NCBI RefSeq assembly: GCF_014904705.1 | Contig: NZ_JACZCQ010000005.1 | Location: 124,001-188,000 of the forward strand | DNA from: Nisaea sediminum | Lineage (GTDB): Bacteria; Pseudomonadota; Alphaproteobacteria; Thalassobaculales; Thalassobaculaceae | Length of the DNA: 64,000 bases | Direction of reading: 5' to 3' | Shown here: positions 29,670 to 38,837 of the stretch, piece after piece | Numbering within the stretch: position 1 is the first letter of the stretch | Layout of the letters: each line of letters begins with the position of its first letter | Program-made: the position numbers and the translations under genes | Notes under the pieces: generated by a model | Told to the model about the DNA's origin: nothing | What the model saw: the letters and a program-made list of their open reading frames with translations, nothing else | The model's database searches: none

Positions 29670-31487
29670 CTATTCCCCCGCCTTGGCCGCGTGATCCGCC
29701 GGCCCGAACTGCAGGCCGTGCAGATGCGCATAGAGCCCGCTTTTCGCGATCAGGGCCGCATGGTTGCCGCTCTCGACCACCTTGCCCGCGTCGAAGACAT
29801 GAATCACGTCGGCATGCTGGATCGTTGAGAGACGGTGCGCGATGACCAGCGTCGTCCGGCCCTTCATCAGCTCGTTCAGCGCTCTCTGGATCTGCCGCTC
29901 GGACTCGGTATCGAGCGCGCTGGTCGCCTCGTCGAGCAGCAGGATCGGCGCGTCCTTCAGGATCGCCCGGGCGATCGCGAGGCGCTGGCGCTGGCCGCCG
30001 GAGAGCTTGGTACCCTGCTCGCCGATCACCGTCTCGTAGCCGTTCGGCATCGCGGAGATGAACTCGTCCGCCGCCGCCGCCCGCGCCGCCGCGCGGACTT
30101 CCTCGTCGCTGGCGTCGAGCCGCCCGAACCGGATGTTGTTGATCACGCTGTCGTCGAACAGGACCACGTCCTGGCTGACGATCGCGAGGGCCTCCCGGAG
30201 GCTTTCAAGGGTCACGGTCCGGATATCCTCGCCGTTCACGCGCACCGTCCCGCTCGCCGGGTCGTAGAATCGCGGGATCATCGAGAAGACCGTGCTCTTG
30301 CCGGCACCGGACGGGCCGACCAGCGCGGTTACCTTGCCCGACGGCGCCTCGAAACTGACGCCTCTCAGCGCAATGTCCCGCTCCGCATCCTCGCCGGCCT
30401 CGTAGGAGAACCGGACATCGTCGAACACCACCGAACCGGCCATGCGCGGGAGCGGCTTCGCGTCCGGCGCGTTGCGGATCGAGGACTTGCGGTCCAGCAG
30501 GGCGAAGACCCGCTGGGCCGCCGCGAGACCTTCCTGCAGGTTGGTGTTGATCTTGCCGAGCGCGCGCAGCGGCTGATAGGCCATCAGCGTCGCGGCGATG
30601 AAGGAGAAGAACGCGCCCGGAGAGGTCTGCCCCTCGATCACCCGTGCGCCGCCATAGAGAATGACCGCGGCCACCGCGACCCCGCCGAGAAAATCGATGA
30701 TCGGCTGCGGCGCCGCCTTCACCCTGACGCCTTTGTAATTGAGCTTGAAGAGACGCTCGACGAGCTGCTGGATCCGGCCCGCCTGATGTGCCTCGAGACC
30801 GTAGGACTTGATCATCCGGATGCCCTGGAAGCCCTGCGTCAGCAGCGTCGTCATCGAGCCCATCTCCTGCTGCGTCTCCGCGGAGACCCGGCGCATGCGC
30901 TTGCCGAGCTGGCGGATCGGATAGGCCGAGAGCGGCGCCACGACGAAGGTTATGCAGGCGAGAAGCCACTCCTGATAGAACATTACCGCGACCAGGAAGA
31001 TCACCGAGAGACTGTCCCGCCCGAGCCCGACCAGCGCATTGGCGACTGCGTTGCGCATGGTGTTGATGTCGAAGGTGAAGTGCGAGATCAGCGTCCCGCT
31101 GTGCCGGTCCTGGAAAAGTCCGAGGTCGAGATTTATCAGGTGCCGGTAGAGCCGCGCCTGGGTATCGGCGACGACGCGCTGCCCGACATAGCCGACCAGA
31201 ACTTCCTGGGCGTATGTCGCCACGCTCTTCACGAAGAAGGTGGCGATCACGGCGCCGGCGACCAGCCATAGCACCGACAGATCCTTCTCGATGAAGATCT
31301 TGTTCACCATCGGATCCATCAGCCAGGCGGAGGCCGCGGTCGCCCCGGCAACGAGGACCATGCAGATCAGGGCAAGGAAAAGCCGGGCCATATACGGCCG
31401 GACGAGTTCCCGCACCACACGCTTCATGAGCGAGAGCGAGGCCTCGTCCGTCAGGCTGACTTTCGTGCGATCCGATTTGCGCGACAT
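29670..31487 (-). CDS. msbA: Lipid A export ABC transporter, MsbA-type (permease-ATPase half transporter)
   Basis: A 605-residue homodimeric exporter, with an N-terminal six-helix domain (~residues 35-325) and a C-terminal nucleotide-binding domain. Walker A is GPSGAGKST, the signature LSGGQRQRLAIARAIL, Walker B ILLLDEATSALDT, and the H-loop LVIAHRLSTIQ. The start at 31487 (MSRKSDRTKVSL) is preferred because a GGAAGGGG ribosome site lies before it; the frame is open to 31592. The symbol is supported by the adjacent LpxL-type gene, but another multidrug or lipid exporter role remains possible. Confidence 0.83.
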   Translation of the reverse strand: MSRKSDRTKVSLTDEASLSLMKRVVRELVRPYMARLFLALICMVLVAGATAASAWLMDPMVNKIFIEKDLSVLWLVAGAVIATFFVKSVATYAQEVLVGYVGQRVVADTQARLYRHLINLDLGLFQDRHSGTLISHFTFDINTMRNAVANALVGLGRDSLSVIFLVAVMFYQEWLLACITFVVAPLSAYPIRQLGKRMRRVSAETQQEMGSMTTLLTQGFQGIRMIKSYGLEAHQAGRIQQLVERLFKLNYKGVRVKAAPQPIIDFLGGVAVAAVILYGGARVIEGQTSPGAFFSFIAATLMAYQPLRALGKINTNLQEGLAAAQRVFALLDRKSSIRNAPDAKPLPRMAGSVVFDDVRFSYEAGEDAERDIALRGVSFEAPSGKVTALVGPSGAGKSTVFSMIPRFYDPASGTVRVNGEDIRTVTLESLREALAIVSQDVVLFDDSVINNIRFGRLDASDEEVRAAARAAAADEFISAMPNGYETVIGEQGTKLSGGQRQRLAIARAILKDAPILLLDEATSALDTESERQIQRALNELMKGRTTLVIAHRLSTIQHADVIHVFDAGKVVESGNHAALIAKSGLYAHLHGLQFGPADHAAKAGE

Positions 31488-31601
31488 GCGACCCCTTCCG
31501 AGCGATTCCGGGCCCTTCCTTACAACAGGCCGGGGCCGGGCCGCCATCGAATTGAACTCCCGGCAATTCTCGCGTCCTGCGCGAAACCCCAAGCGACATT
31601 G

Positions 31602-31629
31602 TTGATTTAAATCCGACTTCCCGTACTAT
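31602..31629 (+). promoter_or_regulatory. Candidate promoter of the peptide ABC/CocE operon
   Basis: TTGATT (31602-31607), 16 bases, TACTAT (31624-31629), about 100 bases before the binding-protein start at 31729, in a gap divergent with the msbA-type gene. Confidence 0.4.
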
Positions 31630-31728
31630 TGACCCGTCGAATATGCGGTCGGTCGCGACCCAATCGGTGCCAAACAAAGCAATCAAAAATGCATGGCGCC
31701 TCAAAAAGTGAGCAAACAGGAGGCTCTC

Positions 31729-33312
31729 ATGACATCCAACAAGAAGCTGGCAGCACCGCTGTCCGCCGATGTTTCCCGCCGTGGTTTCCTCGGCGGCACG
31801 GCCGCGCTCGGCATCACGGCCGCATCCACGTCCGCACTCATGGGCCGCAAGGCCTATGCCGCCAAGAAGGGCGGCCATCTGCGCGCCGGCATCGGCCACG
31901 GTTCGACCACCGACTCCCTCGACCCGGCGACCTGGGAGAACGGTTTCTCCCTCTCGATGGACTACACGCTGTTCAACCATCTCGGCGAAGTCGATCACAC
32001 CGGGGGCGTGAAGCCGGAACTGGCGGAAAGCTGGGAAGCCTCGCCGGACGCCAAGACCTGGAGCTTCAAGCTGCGCAAGGGCGTCGAGTTCCACAACGGC
32101 AAGAGCCTCGAGGCGGAAGACGTCATCGCCTCCATCCAGTACCACATGGGCGAGGACACGAAATCGCCGGCCAAGTCCCTGCTGAAGCAGGTGACGTCCA
32201 TCAAGGCCGACGGCAAGAATGAGGTCGTGATCGAACTGGAATCCGGCAATGCCGATTTCCCCTATGTCATCAGCGACTATCACATCGCCATCAAGCCGTC
32301 GAAGGACGGTAAGATCGATCCGACCGGAGGCATCGGCACCGGGGGCTACGTGCTCGAGAGTTACGAGCCGGGCGTCCGCTTCATGGCGAACAAGAACAAG
32401 AACTACTTCAAGTCCGACCGGGCCCATTTCGACCAGGTCGAATTCATCACCATCATCGATCTCGCGGCGCGCCAGAACGCGCTGACCACCGGCGAAATCG
32501 ACATGATGGACCGCGCCGACCTGAAGACCGTGCACCTGCTGAAACGCAAGCCCGGCATCAACGTCATGGAGACGGTGGGCTACAAGCACTACACCTTCCC
32601 AATGCGGACCGATACGGCGCCGTTCGACAACAACGAGCTGCGGCTGGCACTGAAATACGCGCTCGACCGCGAGGAACTGGTGAAGAAGATCCTGCGCGGC
32701 CACGGCGTGATCGGCAACGACCACCCGATCAGCCCGACCAACCAGTATCATGCCGACGGTCTGGCGCAGCGCAGCTACGATCCGGACAAGGCGAAGTTCC
32801 ACTTCAAGAAGGCCGGCATGGACGGCACCGTCATCCAGCTCTCCGCAGCCGACGCCGCCTTCCCGGGCGCGGTCGACGCCGCCGTGCTCTACAAGGAGCA
32901 TGCGGCCAAGGCCGGCATCAATATCGAGGTCGTGCGCGAGCCGAACGACGGCTATTGGTCGAACGTCTGGATGAAGAAGGGCTGGGGCGCCTGTTACTGG
33001 GGCGGCCGTCCGACCGAGGACTGGATGTTCACGACCGCCTATGCGGCCGGTGCGGACTGGAACGACACGTTCTGGAAGCACGACCGGTTCAACGAGCTGC
33101 TTCTCGCGGCCCGCGCCGAGCTCGATAGCGACAAGCGCCGGACGATGTATTACGAGATGCAGGAAATCGTCAGCAACGAAGGCGGTGTCGTCGTGCCGAT
33201 GTTCGCGAACTATGTCTTCGCGGCCTCGGACAAGATCCTGCCGTCCGAGCAGATGGCCGGCAACTGGGAGCTCGACGGCGCCAAGTTCGCGGAACGCTGG
33301 TCCTTCGCGTAA
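31729..33312 (+). CDS. Periplasmic peptide-type substrate-binding protein (SBP family 5), Tat-exported
   Basis: A 527-residue binding protein of a dipeptide/oligopeptide/nickel-type importer. The start at 31729 is set by a perfect AGGAGG at 31718-31723. The N-terminus has a twin-arginine signal: SRRGFLGGTAALGITAAS followed by an AYA cleavage site. The family signature region is TWSFKLRKGVEFHNGKSLEA. Tat export suggests folding before export. It is first in an operon with two permeases, a fused ATPase and a CocE-like hydrolase. Ligand unknown. Confidence 0.9.
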   Translation: MTSNKKLAAPLSADVSRRGFLGGTAALGITAASTSALMGRKAYAAKKGGHLRAGIGHGSTTDSLDPATWENGFSLSMDYTLFNHLGEVDHTGGVKPELAESWEASPDAKTWSFKLRKGVEFHNGKSLEAEDVIASIQYHMGEDTKSPAKSLLKQVTSIKADGKNEVVIELESGNADFPYVISDYHIAIKPSKDGKIDPTGGIGTGGYVLESYEPGVRFMANKNKNYFKSDRAHFDQVEFITIIDLAARQNALTTGEIDMMDRADLKTVHLLKRKPGINVMETVGYKHYTFPMRTDTAPFDNNELRLALKYALDREELVKKILRGHGVIGNDHPISPTNQYHADGLAQRSYDPDKAKFHFKKAGMDGTVIQLSAADAAFPGAVDAAVLYKEHAAKAGINIEVVREPNDGYWSNVWMKKGWGACYWGGRPTEDWMFTTAYAAGADWNDTFWKHDRFNELLLAARAELDSDKRRTMYYEMQEIVSNEGGVVVPMFANYVFAASDKILPSEQMAGNWELDGAKFAERWSFA

Positions 33313-33339
33313 ACCCGCGACGATCCGGAACAGAGTTCC

Positions 33340-34296
33340 ATGGCTCAGATCATGAAAATGGTGGCCCAGCGCTTTGCGCTGGGCTTCCTGACGCTTTTCG
33401 TCGTCTCGCTGATCATCTTCCTCGGCATCGAGCTTTTGCCGGGCGATATTGCCGAGGAAATCCTCGGTCAAAGCGCGACTCCCGAAACCGTGGCCGCCTT
33501 CCGGCGCGAGCTCGGCCTCGATGTGCCGGCGCACATCCGCTATGTCGAATGGCTCTGGAACATGCTCCAGGGCGACATGGGCCGCTCACTGGCCAACAAG
33601 CGCGAGATTTCCGAACTGATCGGCCTGCGCTTCGGCAACACACTGTTCCTCGCCGTGACCGCTGCTGCGATCTCCGTGCCTCTGGCGCTCACGCTCGGCG
33701 TCCTCGCGGCGCTCTACCGCTATTCCTTCTACGACCGCGCGGTGAACGTTGTGACGTTGAGCTCGATCTCCTTCCCCGAATTCTTCGTCGCCTACATCCT
33801 GATCTTCTTTCTCGCGGTGACCTATCCCGTGTTCCCGTCGATCGCCAATATCAGCGACGCCACGCCATTCTGGGAAAAAGTCTACAAGGTCCTGCTGCCC
33901 GCACTGACCCTGACTCTCGTCGTGGTCGCGCACATGATGCGGATGACCCGCGCCGCGATCATCAACCTGCTCGCCAGCCCCTATATCGAGATGGCGAACC
34001 TGAAGGGGCTCTCCCGCGCCCGCATTATTGTCAAGCACGCCCTGCCGAACGCGCTGGCGCCGATCATCAACGTGGTGGTGATCAACCTCGCCTACCTGAT
34101 CGTCGGCGTGGTCGTCGTCGAGGTGGTGTTCGTCTATCCGGGGCTCGGCCAGCTCATGGTCGACTCGGTATCGAAGCGGGACCTTCCGGTGGTGCAGGCC
34201 TCGGCCATGATCTTCGCCGGGACCTACGTCCTTCTCAACCTGCTCGCGGACATCCTGTCGATCCTGACAAACCCGCGCCTGCTGCATCCGCGCTGA
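33340..34296 (+). CDS. Peptide-type ABC transporter permease, DppB-like
   Basis: A 318-residue inner-membrane permease with about six helices. The N-terminal helix reads ALGFLTLFVVSLIIFLGIEL, followed by the typical LPGDIAEEILGQSATPE loop. The EAA-type segment is LKGLSRARIIVKHALPNALA near residues 222-241. It begins 27 bp after the binding protein and is followed by its partner permease after 13 bp. Confidence 0.92.
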   Translation: MAQIMKMVAQRFALGFLTLFVVSLIIFLGIELLPGDIAEEILGQSATPETVAAFRRELGLDVPAHIRYVEWLWNMLQGDMGRSLANKREISELIGLRFGNTLFLAVTAAAISVPLALTLGVLAALYRYSFYDRAVNVVTLSSISFPEFFVAYILIFFLAVTYPVFPSIANISDATPFWEKVYKVLLPALTLTLVVVAHMMRMTRAAIINLLASPYIEMANLKGLSRARIIVKHALPNALAPIINVVVINLAYLIVGVVVVEVVFVYPGLGQLMVDSVSKRDLPVVQASAMIFAGTYVLLNLLADILSILTNPRLLHPR

Positions 34297-34309
34297 GGGA
34301 GGAGAGAAC

Positions 34310-35137
34310 ATGGACGCCACTCTCAGACTGCTTCGAAGCGCGCCGCCGACGGCGCTGTTCGGGCTCTTCATCATCTTCGGCTACAGCTTCATCGCGATCT
34401 TCGCTCCGGTCCTCACGCCCTACGGCGAGACCGAAATCGTCGGGGCTGAGTTCGAGCCCTGGGGTGAAGGCTTCGTGCTCGGCACCGACAGCCTCGGCCG
34501 CGACATGCTCACCCGGCTCATCTACGGGGCGCGGAACACGATCGGCATCGCTTTTCTGACCACCGCGCTCGCCTTCCTCCTCGGCTCCGTCACCGGCTTT
34601 CTGGCGGCAACAATCTCGGGCTGGGTCGACCAGCTGATGTCCCGCGTGGTGGACGTGCTGATGGCGATTCCTGCGCTGATCTTCGGCCTTCTCGTCCTGA
34701 CCATCGTCGGCACCTCGATCACCAACATGGTTCTGGTCATCGCGGTGCTGGAATCGACCCGCGTCTTCCGTCTCGCCCGGGCCGTGGCCATGGGGATCGT
34801 CGTGATGGATTATGTCGAGGCCGCGCGCCTCAGGGGCGAGGGTCTCTGGTGGATCATGACACGCGAGGTGCTGCCCAACGCCCTACCGCCGCTGGTGGCG
34901 GAGTTCGGCCTGCGCTTCTGTTTCGTCTTCCTCTTCATCAGCGCCCTCAGCTTTCTTGGCCTCGGCATCCAGCCGCCGACCGCCGACTGGGGCTCCATGG
35001 TTCGCGACAACGCGACCCTCATCACCTTCGGCGACATCACGCCGCTGATGCCGGCCGGGGCCATCGCGCTGCTGACGGTCGCGGTGAACTTCGTCGTCGA
35101 CTGGTTCCTCCACAAAGCAAGCGGATTGAAGGAATGA
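34310..35137 (+). CDS. Peptide-type ABC transporter permease, DppC-like
   Basis: A 275-residue partner permease. The family's conserved early motif is LGTDSLGRDMLTRLIYGAR near residues 57-75, and the coupling segment is RGEGLWWIMTREVLPNALPP. The C-terminal helix is near PAGAIALLTVAVNFVVDWFL. The stop overlaps the fused ATPase start (ATGA), so the two are translationally coupled. Confidence 0.92.
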   Translation: MDATLRLLRSAPPTALFGLFIIFGYSFIAIFAPVLTPYGETEIVGAEFEPWGEGFVLGTDSLGRDMLTRLIYGARNTIGIAFLTTALAFLLGSVTGFLAATISGWVDQLMSRVVDVLMAIPALIFGLLVLTIVGTSITNMVLVIAVLESTRVFRLARAVAMGIVVMDYVEAARLRGEGLWWIMTREVLPNALPPLVAEFGLRFCFVFLFISALSFLGLGIQPPTADWGSMVRDNATLITFGDITPLMPAGAIALLTVAVNFVVDWFLHKASGLKE

Positions 35138-36798
35138 GCGAGCATAGCGACAGGGATATCCTCGTCCGCATCCGCGGGCTGCGTATCGAGGGCCAGAGCG
35201 GCGACCACTGGAACGAGATCGTGCACGGCGTCGATCTCGACCTGCACAAGGGAGAGGTCCTCGGCCTGATCGGCGAGTCCGGCGCCGGCAAGTCCACCAT
35301 CGGTCTCGCTGCGATGGGCTTCGCCCGCGACGGCTGCCGCATCACCGGCGGCGAGATCGTCTTCGACGGCACCGACCTCGCGAAGGCCGGGGAGGACGAG
35401 AAGCGCAGGATCTGGGGTGCGCGCATCGCCTATGTCGCGCAAAGCGCGGCGGCGGCCTTCAATCCGGCGCACCGGCTGATCGACCAGTTCACCGAAGCAC
35501 CGGTTCAGCACGGGCTGAGCAGCCGCGCCGAGTCCGAAAAAGAAGCGAAAGCCCTCTTTGCCCGGCTCCAGCTTCCGGATCCTGACGGCATCGGCATGCG
35601 TTATCCGCACCAGGTTTCCGGCGGGCAGCTGCAGCGCGCGATGACTGCGATGGCGATGTCCTGCAAACCGGACCTGATCATCTTCGACGAACCGACAACG
35701 GCGCTCGACGTCACCACCCAGATCGAGGTTCTGGCGGCGATCCGCGATGCGGTCGAGGCCTTCGACACGGCGGCGATCTACATCACACACGACCTCGCCG
35801 TGGTGGCCCAGATGGCCGATCGGATCATGGTGCTGCGCCACGGCAACCTGGTCGAAGAGGGCGAGACCCGGGCGATGCTGGCCTCCCCGAAGGAGGACTA
35901 CACGCGCGACCTGCTCTCGGTGCGCAGCTTCCGGCGCCCGGAACATCCCGTACCGGCCGGGGAGCAGCCGTTGCTCAAGGTCGACAATGTGACCGCGGCC
36001 TATGGCGACGTGCCGGTGCTGCATGGTGTCTCTGTCGATATCCACCGCAAGCGCACCGTGGCCGTCGTCGGCGAATCCGGCTCGGGCAAGAGCACGCTTG
36101 CCCGTGTCATTACGGGCCTGCTTCCGGCGAAGAGCGGGGCGGTCAGCTATGCCGGCGACGAGATGCCGCTCGGCTACAAGCAACGCGGCAAGGACCAGCT
36201 TCGCCGCATGCAGATGATCTATCAGATGCCCGACACTGCGCTGAACCCGCGTCAGCGCATCCGCGACGTCATAGGCCGCCCGGTGAGTTTCTATCTCGGC
36301 CTCTCCGGCAAGCAGCTCGAGGAAAGAGTGCGCGAGTTGCTGACCATGATCGAACTCGATCCGGACGAGTATATCGACCGCCTGACGACGGAACTTTCCG
36401 GCGGACAGAAACAGCGGATCTGCATCGCCCGCGCCCTCGCCGCCGAGCCCCAGCTCATCATCTGCGACGAGGTCACGTCGGCACTGGACCAACTCGTCGC
36501 GGAAGACATCCTGAAGCTGCTGCAGCGCCTGCAGGACGAGCTCGGGCTTGCCTACATGTTCATTACCCACGATCTCGCCACCGTCCGCGCGATCGCCGAC
36601 GAGGTGGTGGTGATGTATCAGGGCAAGGTGGTCGAGCACGGGCCGAAAGCGGAAATGTTCAAGCCGCCGCACCACGACTATACCGATCTCCTGCTCTCGT
36701 CCGTACCGGAGATGGATCCGGACTGGCTCGACAAGCTGCTCGCGGAGCGCGCGGAGCTGGCGAAGCAGGGCCGCGTGCTGAAGGCGGCCGACCACTAA
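35134..36798 (+). CDS. Fused double ATP-binding protein of the peptide ABC transporter (DppD-DppF fusion)
   Basis: A 554-residue protein carrying both nucleotide-binding domains in one chain. Domain 1 (~1-265): Walker A GESGAGKST, signature VSGGQLQR, Walker B LIIFDEPTTALDV. Domain 2 (~275-540): GESGSGKST, LSGGQKQR, and Walker B LIICDEVTSALDQ, with valine replacing the usual proline. The start at 35134 overlaps the upstream permease stop. One gene therefore supplies both ATPase sites of the importer. Confidence 0.93.
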   Translation: MSEHSDRDILVRIRGLRIEGQSGDHWNEIVHGVDLDLHKGEVLGLIGESGAGKSTIGLAAMGFARDGCRITGGEIVFDGTDLAKAGEDEKRRIWGARIAYVAQSAAAAFNPAHRLIDQFTEAPVQHGLSSRAESEKEAKALFARLQLPDPDGIGMRYPHQVSGGQLQRAMTAMAMSCKPDLIIFDEPTTALDVTTQIEVLAAIRDAVEAFDTAAIYITHDLAVVAQMADRIMVLRHGNLVEEGETRAMLASPKEDYTRDLLSVRSFRRPEHPVPAGEQPLLKVDNVTAAYGDVPVLHGVSVDIHRKRTVAVVGESGSGKSTLARVITGLLPAKSGAVSYAGDEMPLGYKQRGKDQLRRMQMIYQMPDTALNPRQRIRDVIGRPVSFYLGLSGKQLEERVRELLTMIELDPDEYIDRLTTELSGGQKQRICIARALAAEPQLIICDEVTSALDQLVAEDILKLLQRLQDELGLAYMFITHDLATVRAIADEVVVMYQGKVVEHGPKAEMFKPPHHDYTDLLLSSVPEMDPDWLDKLLAERAELAKQGRVLKAADH

Positions 36799-36814
36799 GA
36801 AAGAGGCGCATCCG

Positions 36815-38830
36815 ATGAAGACCGTCGGCCAGTTCCCGCACCAGGTGCGGGAAATAGAGAATACGTGGATCACGCTGACCGACGGCTGCCGCCTCGCGGC
36901 CCGGATCTGGCTGCCGGAGGGTGCGGAGCAGGCCCCCGTCCCGGCGATCCTCGAATATCTTCCCTACCGCAAGCGCGACAGCACCTCGGTGCGCGACGCC
37001 CTCACCCATCCCTATTTTGCCGGTCACGGCTATGCCGCGATCCGTGTCGACATGCGCGGCAACGGCGAGTCCGACGGGATCATGGAGGATGAGTACCTGC
37101 CGCAGGAGCAGGACGATTGCCTGGAGGTGATCGACTGGCTGGTCGCGCAGCCTTGGTGCTCCGGCGCCGTCGGCATGATCGGGATCTCCTGGGGCGGCTT
37201 CAACGGACTGCAGGTCGCCTTCCGCCAGCCCGAGGCCCTGAAGGCCGTCATCACGCTCTGCTCGACGGACGACCGCTACGCCGACGATATCCACTACAAG
37301 GGCGGAGCCATGCTGACCGAGAATATGGGCTGGTCCTCGACCATGCTCTCCTACTCGTCCCGCCCGCCGGACCCGGCCCTCGTCGGCGAGAGCTGGCGCG
37401 AGACCTGGCTGAAGCGGCTTGAGGCGGAGCCGCTGCTGATCGCCAACTGGCTGAAGCACCAGACCCGTGACGCGTTCTGGAAACACGGCTCGATCTGCGA
37501 GGATTACGAGAAGGTCGGCATTCCCGTCCTCGCGGTAGGCGGCTGGTCCGACGCCTATAGCAACGCGGTGCCGCGGATGCTGGAGAAGCTCACCGGCTTC
37601 CGGCGCGGCATCATCGGCCCCTGGCTGCACAAATATCCGCATTTCGCCGTGCCGGGCCCGGCCATCGGCTTCCTGCAGGAGGCGCTGCGCTGGTGGGACC
37701 AGTGGCTGAAGGGCATCGACCGCGGCGTCGCGGCCGATCCCATGCTCCGGGTCTACATGCAGGCCTCCGTGCCGCCGAAGGCCGCCTACGCGGTCCGCGA
37801 CGGCCGCTGGTGCGCCGAACCCGCCTGGCCCTCGCCGAACGTGACGCCTGCGCGCTTTCACCTGGCGGACGGACGTCTCTCGACAACGGCAGAGACCGAG
37901 GGGACGGCGACCGTGCGCTCGCCCGAAACCGTCGGACAGGCCGGCGGCGAATATTGCATGATCTGGCTCGGCCCCGAAGGCCCGACCGACCAGCGCGTCG
38001 ACGATGCCGGATCCCTCTGTTTCGACACGGCGCCGCTGGAGAAAACTGTCGAAATTCTCGGCGCCGCGGAACTCGACCTCGAACTCGCGAGCGACAAACC
38101 GGTCGCGCATCTGATCGCGCGTCTGAACGACGTCGCGCCGGACGGCACCTCGACCCGGATCACCTATGGCGTGCTGAACCTGACCCACAGGAACAGCCAC
38201 GAGGCGCCGGAAGCGCTCGAGCCGGGGCTCGCCTACCGCATCCGTCTCAAGCTCGACGACGTCGCCTATGCGGTGCCGGAGGGACATCGCATCCGGCTCG
38301 CGCTCTCGACCAGCTACTGGCCGATGATCTGGCCCGCACCCGAGGCCGCGACGCTGACCCTGACGACGGGGACAAGTGCACTCACCCTGCCGGCGCGGCT
38401 CCCAGACGCCCAGGCTGCTCCCTACGAGCCTTTCGAAGAGGCCGAGGCCGCGCCTCCGCTGGAGAAAGAAATTCTGCGCCCTGCGACAAACACGCGGACG
38501 GTGATCACCGACGTGGAAAGCGGCCTTCAGCGGATCGAGATCTTCGACGATTTCGGCCGTGACAGGATCGTCGAGCTGGATCTGACCACCGGACATATCG
38601 CCCGCGAGCTCTATACGATCCAACCGGGAGATCCTCTCAGCGCCCGAATGGAAACGCACTGGAGCCAGGAGCTCTCGCGCGGCGACTGGCAGGTCGCAAC
38701 GGAGACCTATTGCACGCTCACCGGCGATGCGACGCACTTCCATGTCACAGGCCGGATCGAGGCCTATGAAAGCGGCGCGCTGATCTTCAAGAAAGATTTC
38801 GAGGAATCGGTCCCGCGCGACTTCCTCTAG
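36815..38830 (+). CDS. CocE/NonD family alpha/beta hydrolase (X-Pro dipeptidyl-peptidase-like)
   Basis: A 671-residue serine hydrolase. The N-terminal alpha/beta-hydrolase domain carries the nucleophile elbow GISWGGF near residues 128-134 and the early motif RVDMRGNGESDG. The C-terminal jelly-roll domain typical of CocE and PepX is represented by AELDLELASDKPVAHLIARL. No signal peptide is visible, so it is likely cytoplasmic. It starts 16 bp after the ABC ATPase and probably hydrolyses what that importer brings in: an ester, an acyl-amide or a proline peptide. Substrate not determinable. Confidence 0.88.
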   Translation: MKTVGQFPHQVREIENTWITLTDGCRLAARIWLPEGAEQAPVPAILEYLPYRKRDSTSVRDALTHPYFAGHGYAAIRVDMRGNGESDGIMEDEYLPQEQDDCLEVIDWLVAQPWCSGAVGMIGISWGGFNGLQVAFRQPEALKAVITLCSTDDRYADDIHYKGGAMLTENMGWSSTMLSYSSRPPDPALVGESWRETWLKRLEAEPLLIANWLKHQTRDAFWKHGSICEDYEKVGIPVLAVGGWSDAYSNAVPRMLEKLTGFRRGIIGPWLHKYPHFAVPGPAIGFLQEALRWWDQWLKGIDRGVAADPMLRVYMQASVPPKAAYAVRDGRWCAEPAWPSPNVTPARFHLADGRLSTTAETEGTATVRSPETVGQAGGEYCMIWLGPEGPTDQRVDDAGSLCFDTAPLEKTVEILGAAELDLELASDKPVAHLIARLNDVAPDGTSTRITYGVLNLTHRNSHEAPEALEPGLAYRIRLKLDDVAYAVPEGHRIRLALSTSYWPMIWPAPEAATLTLTTGTSALTLPARLPDAQAAPYEPFEEAEAAPPLEKEILRPATNTRTVITDVESGLQRIEIFDDFGRDRIVELDLTTGHIARELYTIQPGDPLSARMETHWSQELSRGDWQVATETYCTLTGDATHFHVTGRIEAYESGALIFKKDFEESVPRDFL

Positions 38831-38837
38831 TCCGGAT

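Noticed and set aside
30205-33534. Long open minus-strand frame of about 1100 codons
   Set aside because: It overlaps the msbA-type gene out of frame and the peptide-binding protein antisense, both of which have clear motifs. It has low-complexity Arg/Gly composition.
34810-38743. Two long minus-strand open frames over the ABC ATPase and CocE genes
   Set aside because: Antisense shadows of well-supported plus-strand genes; no domain seen.
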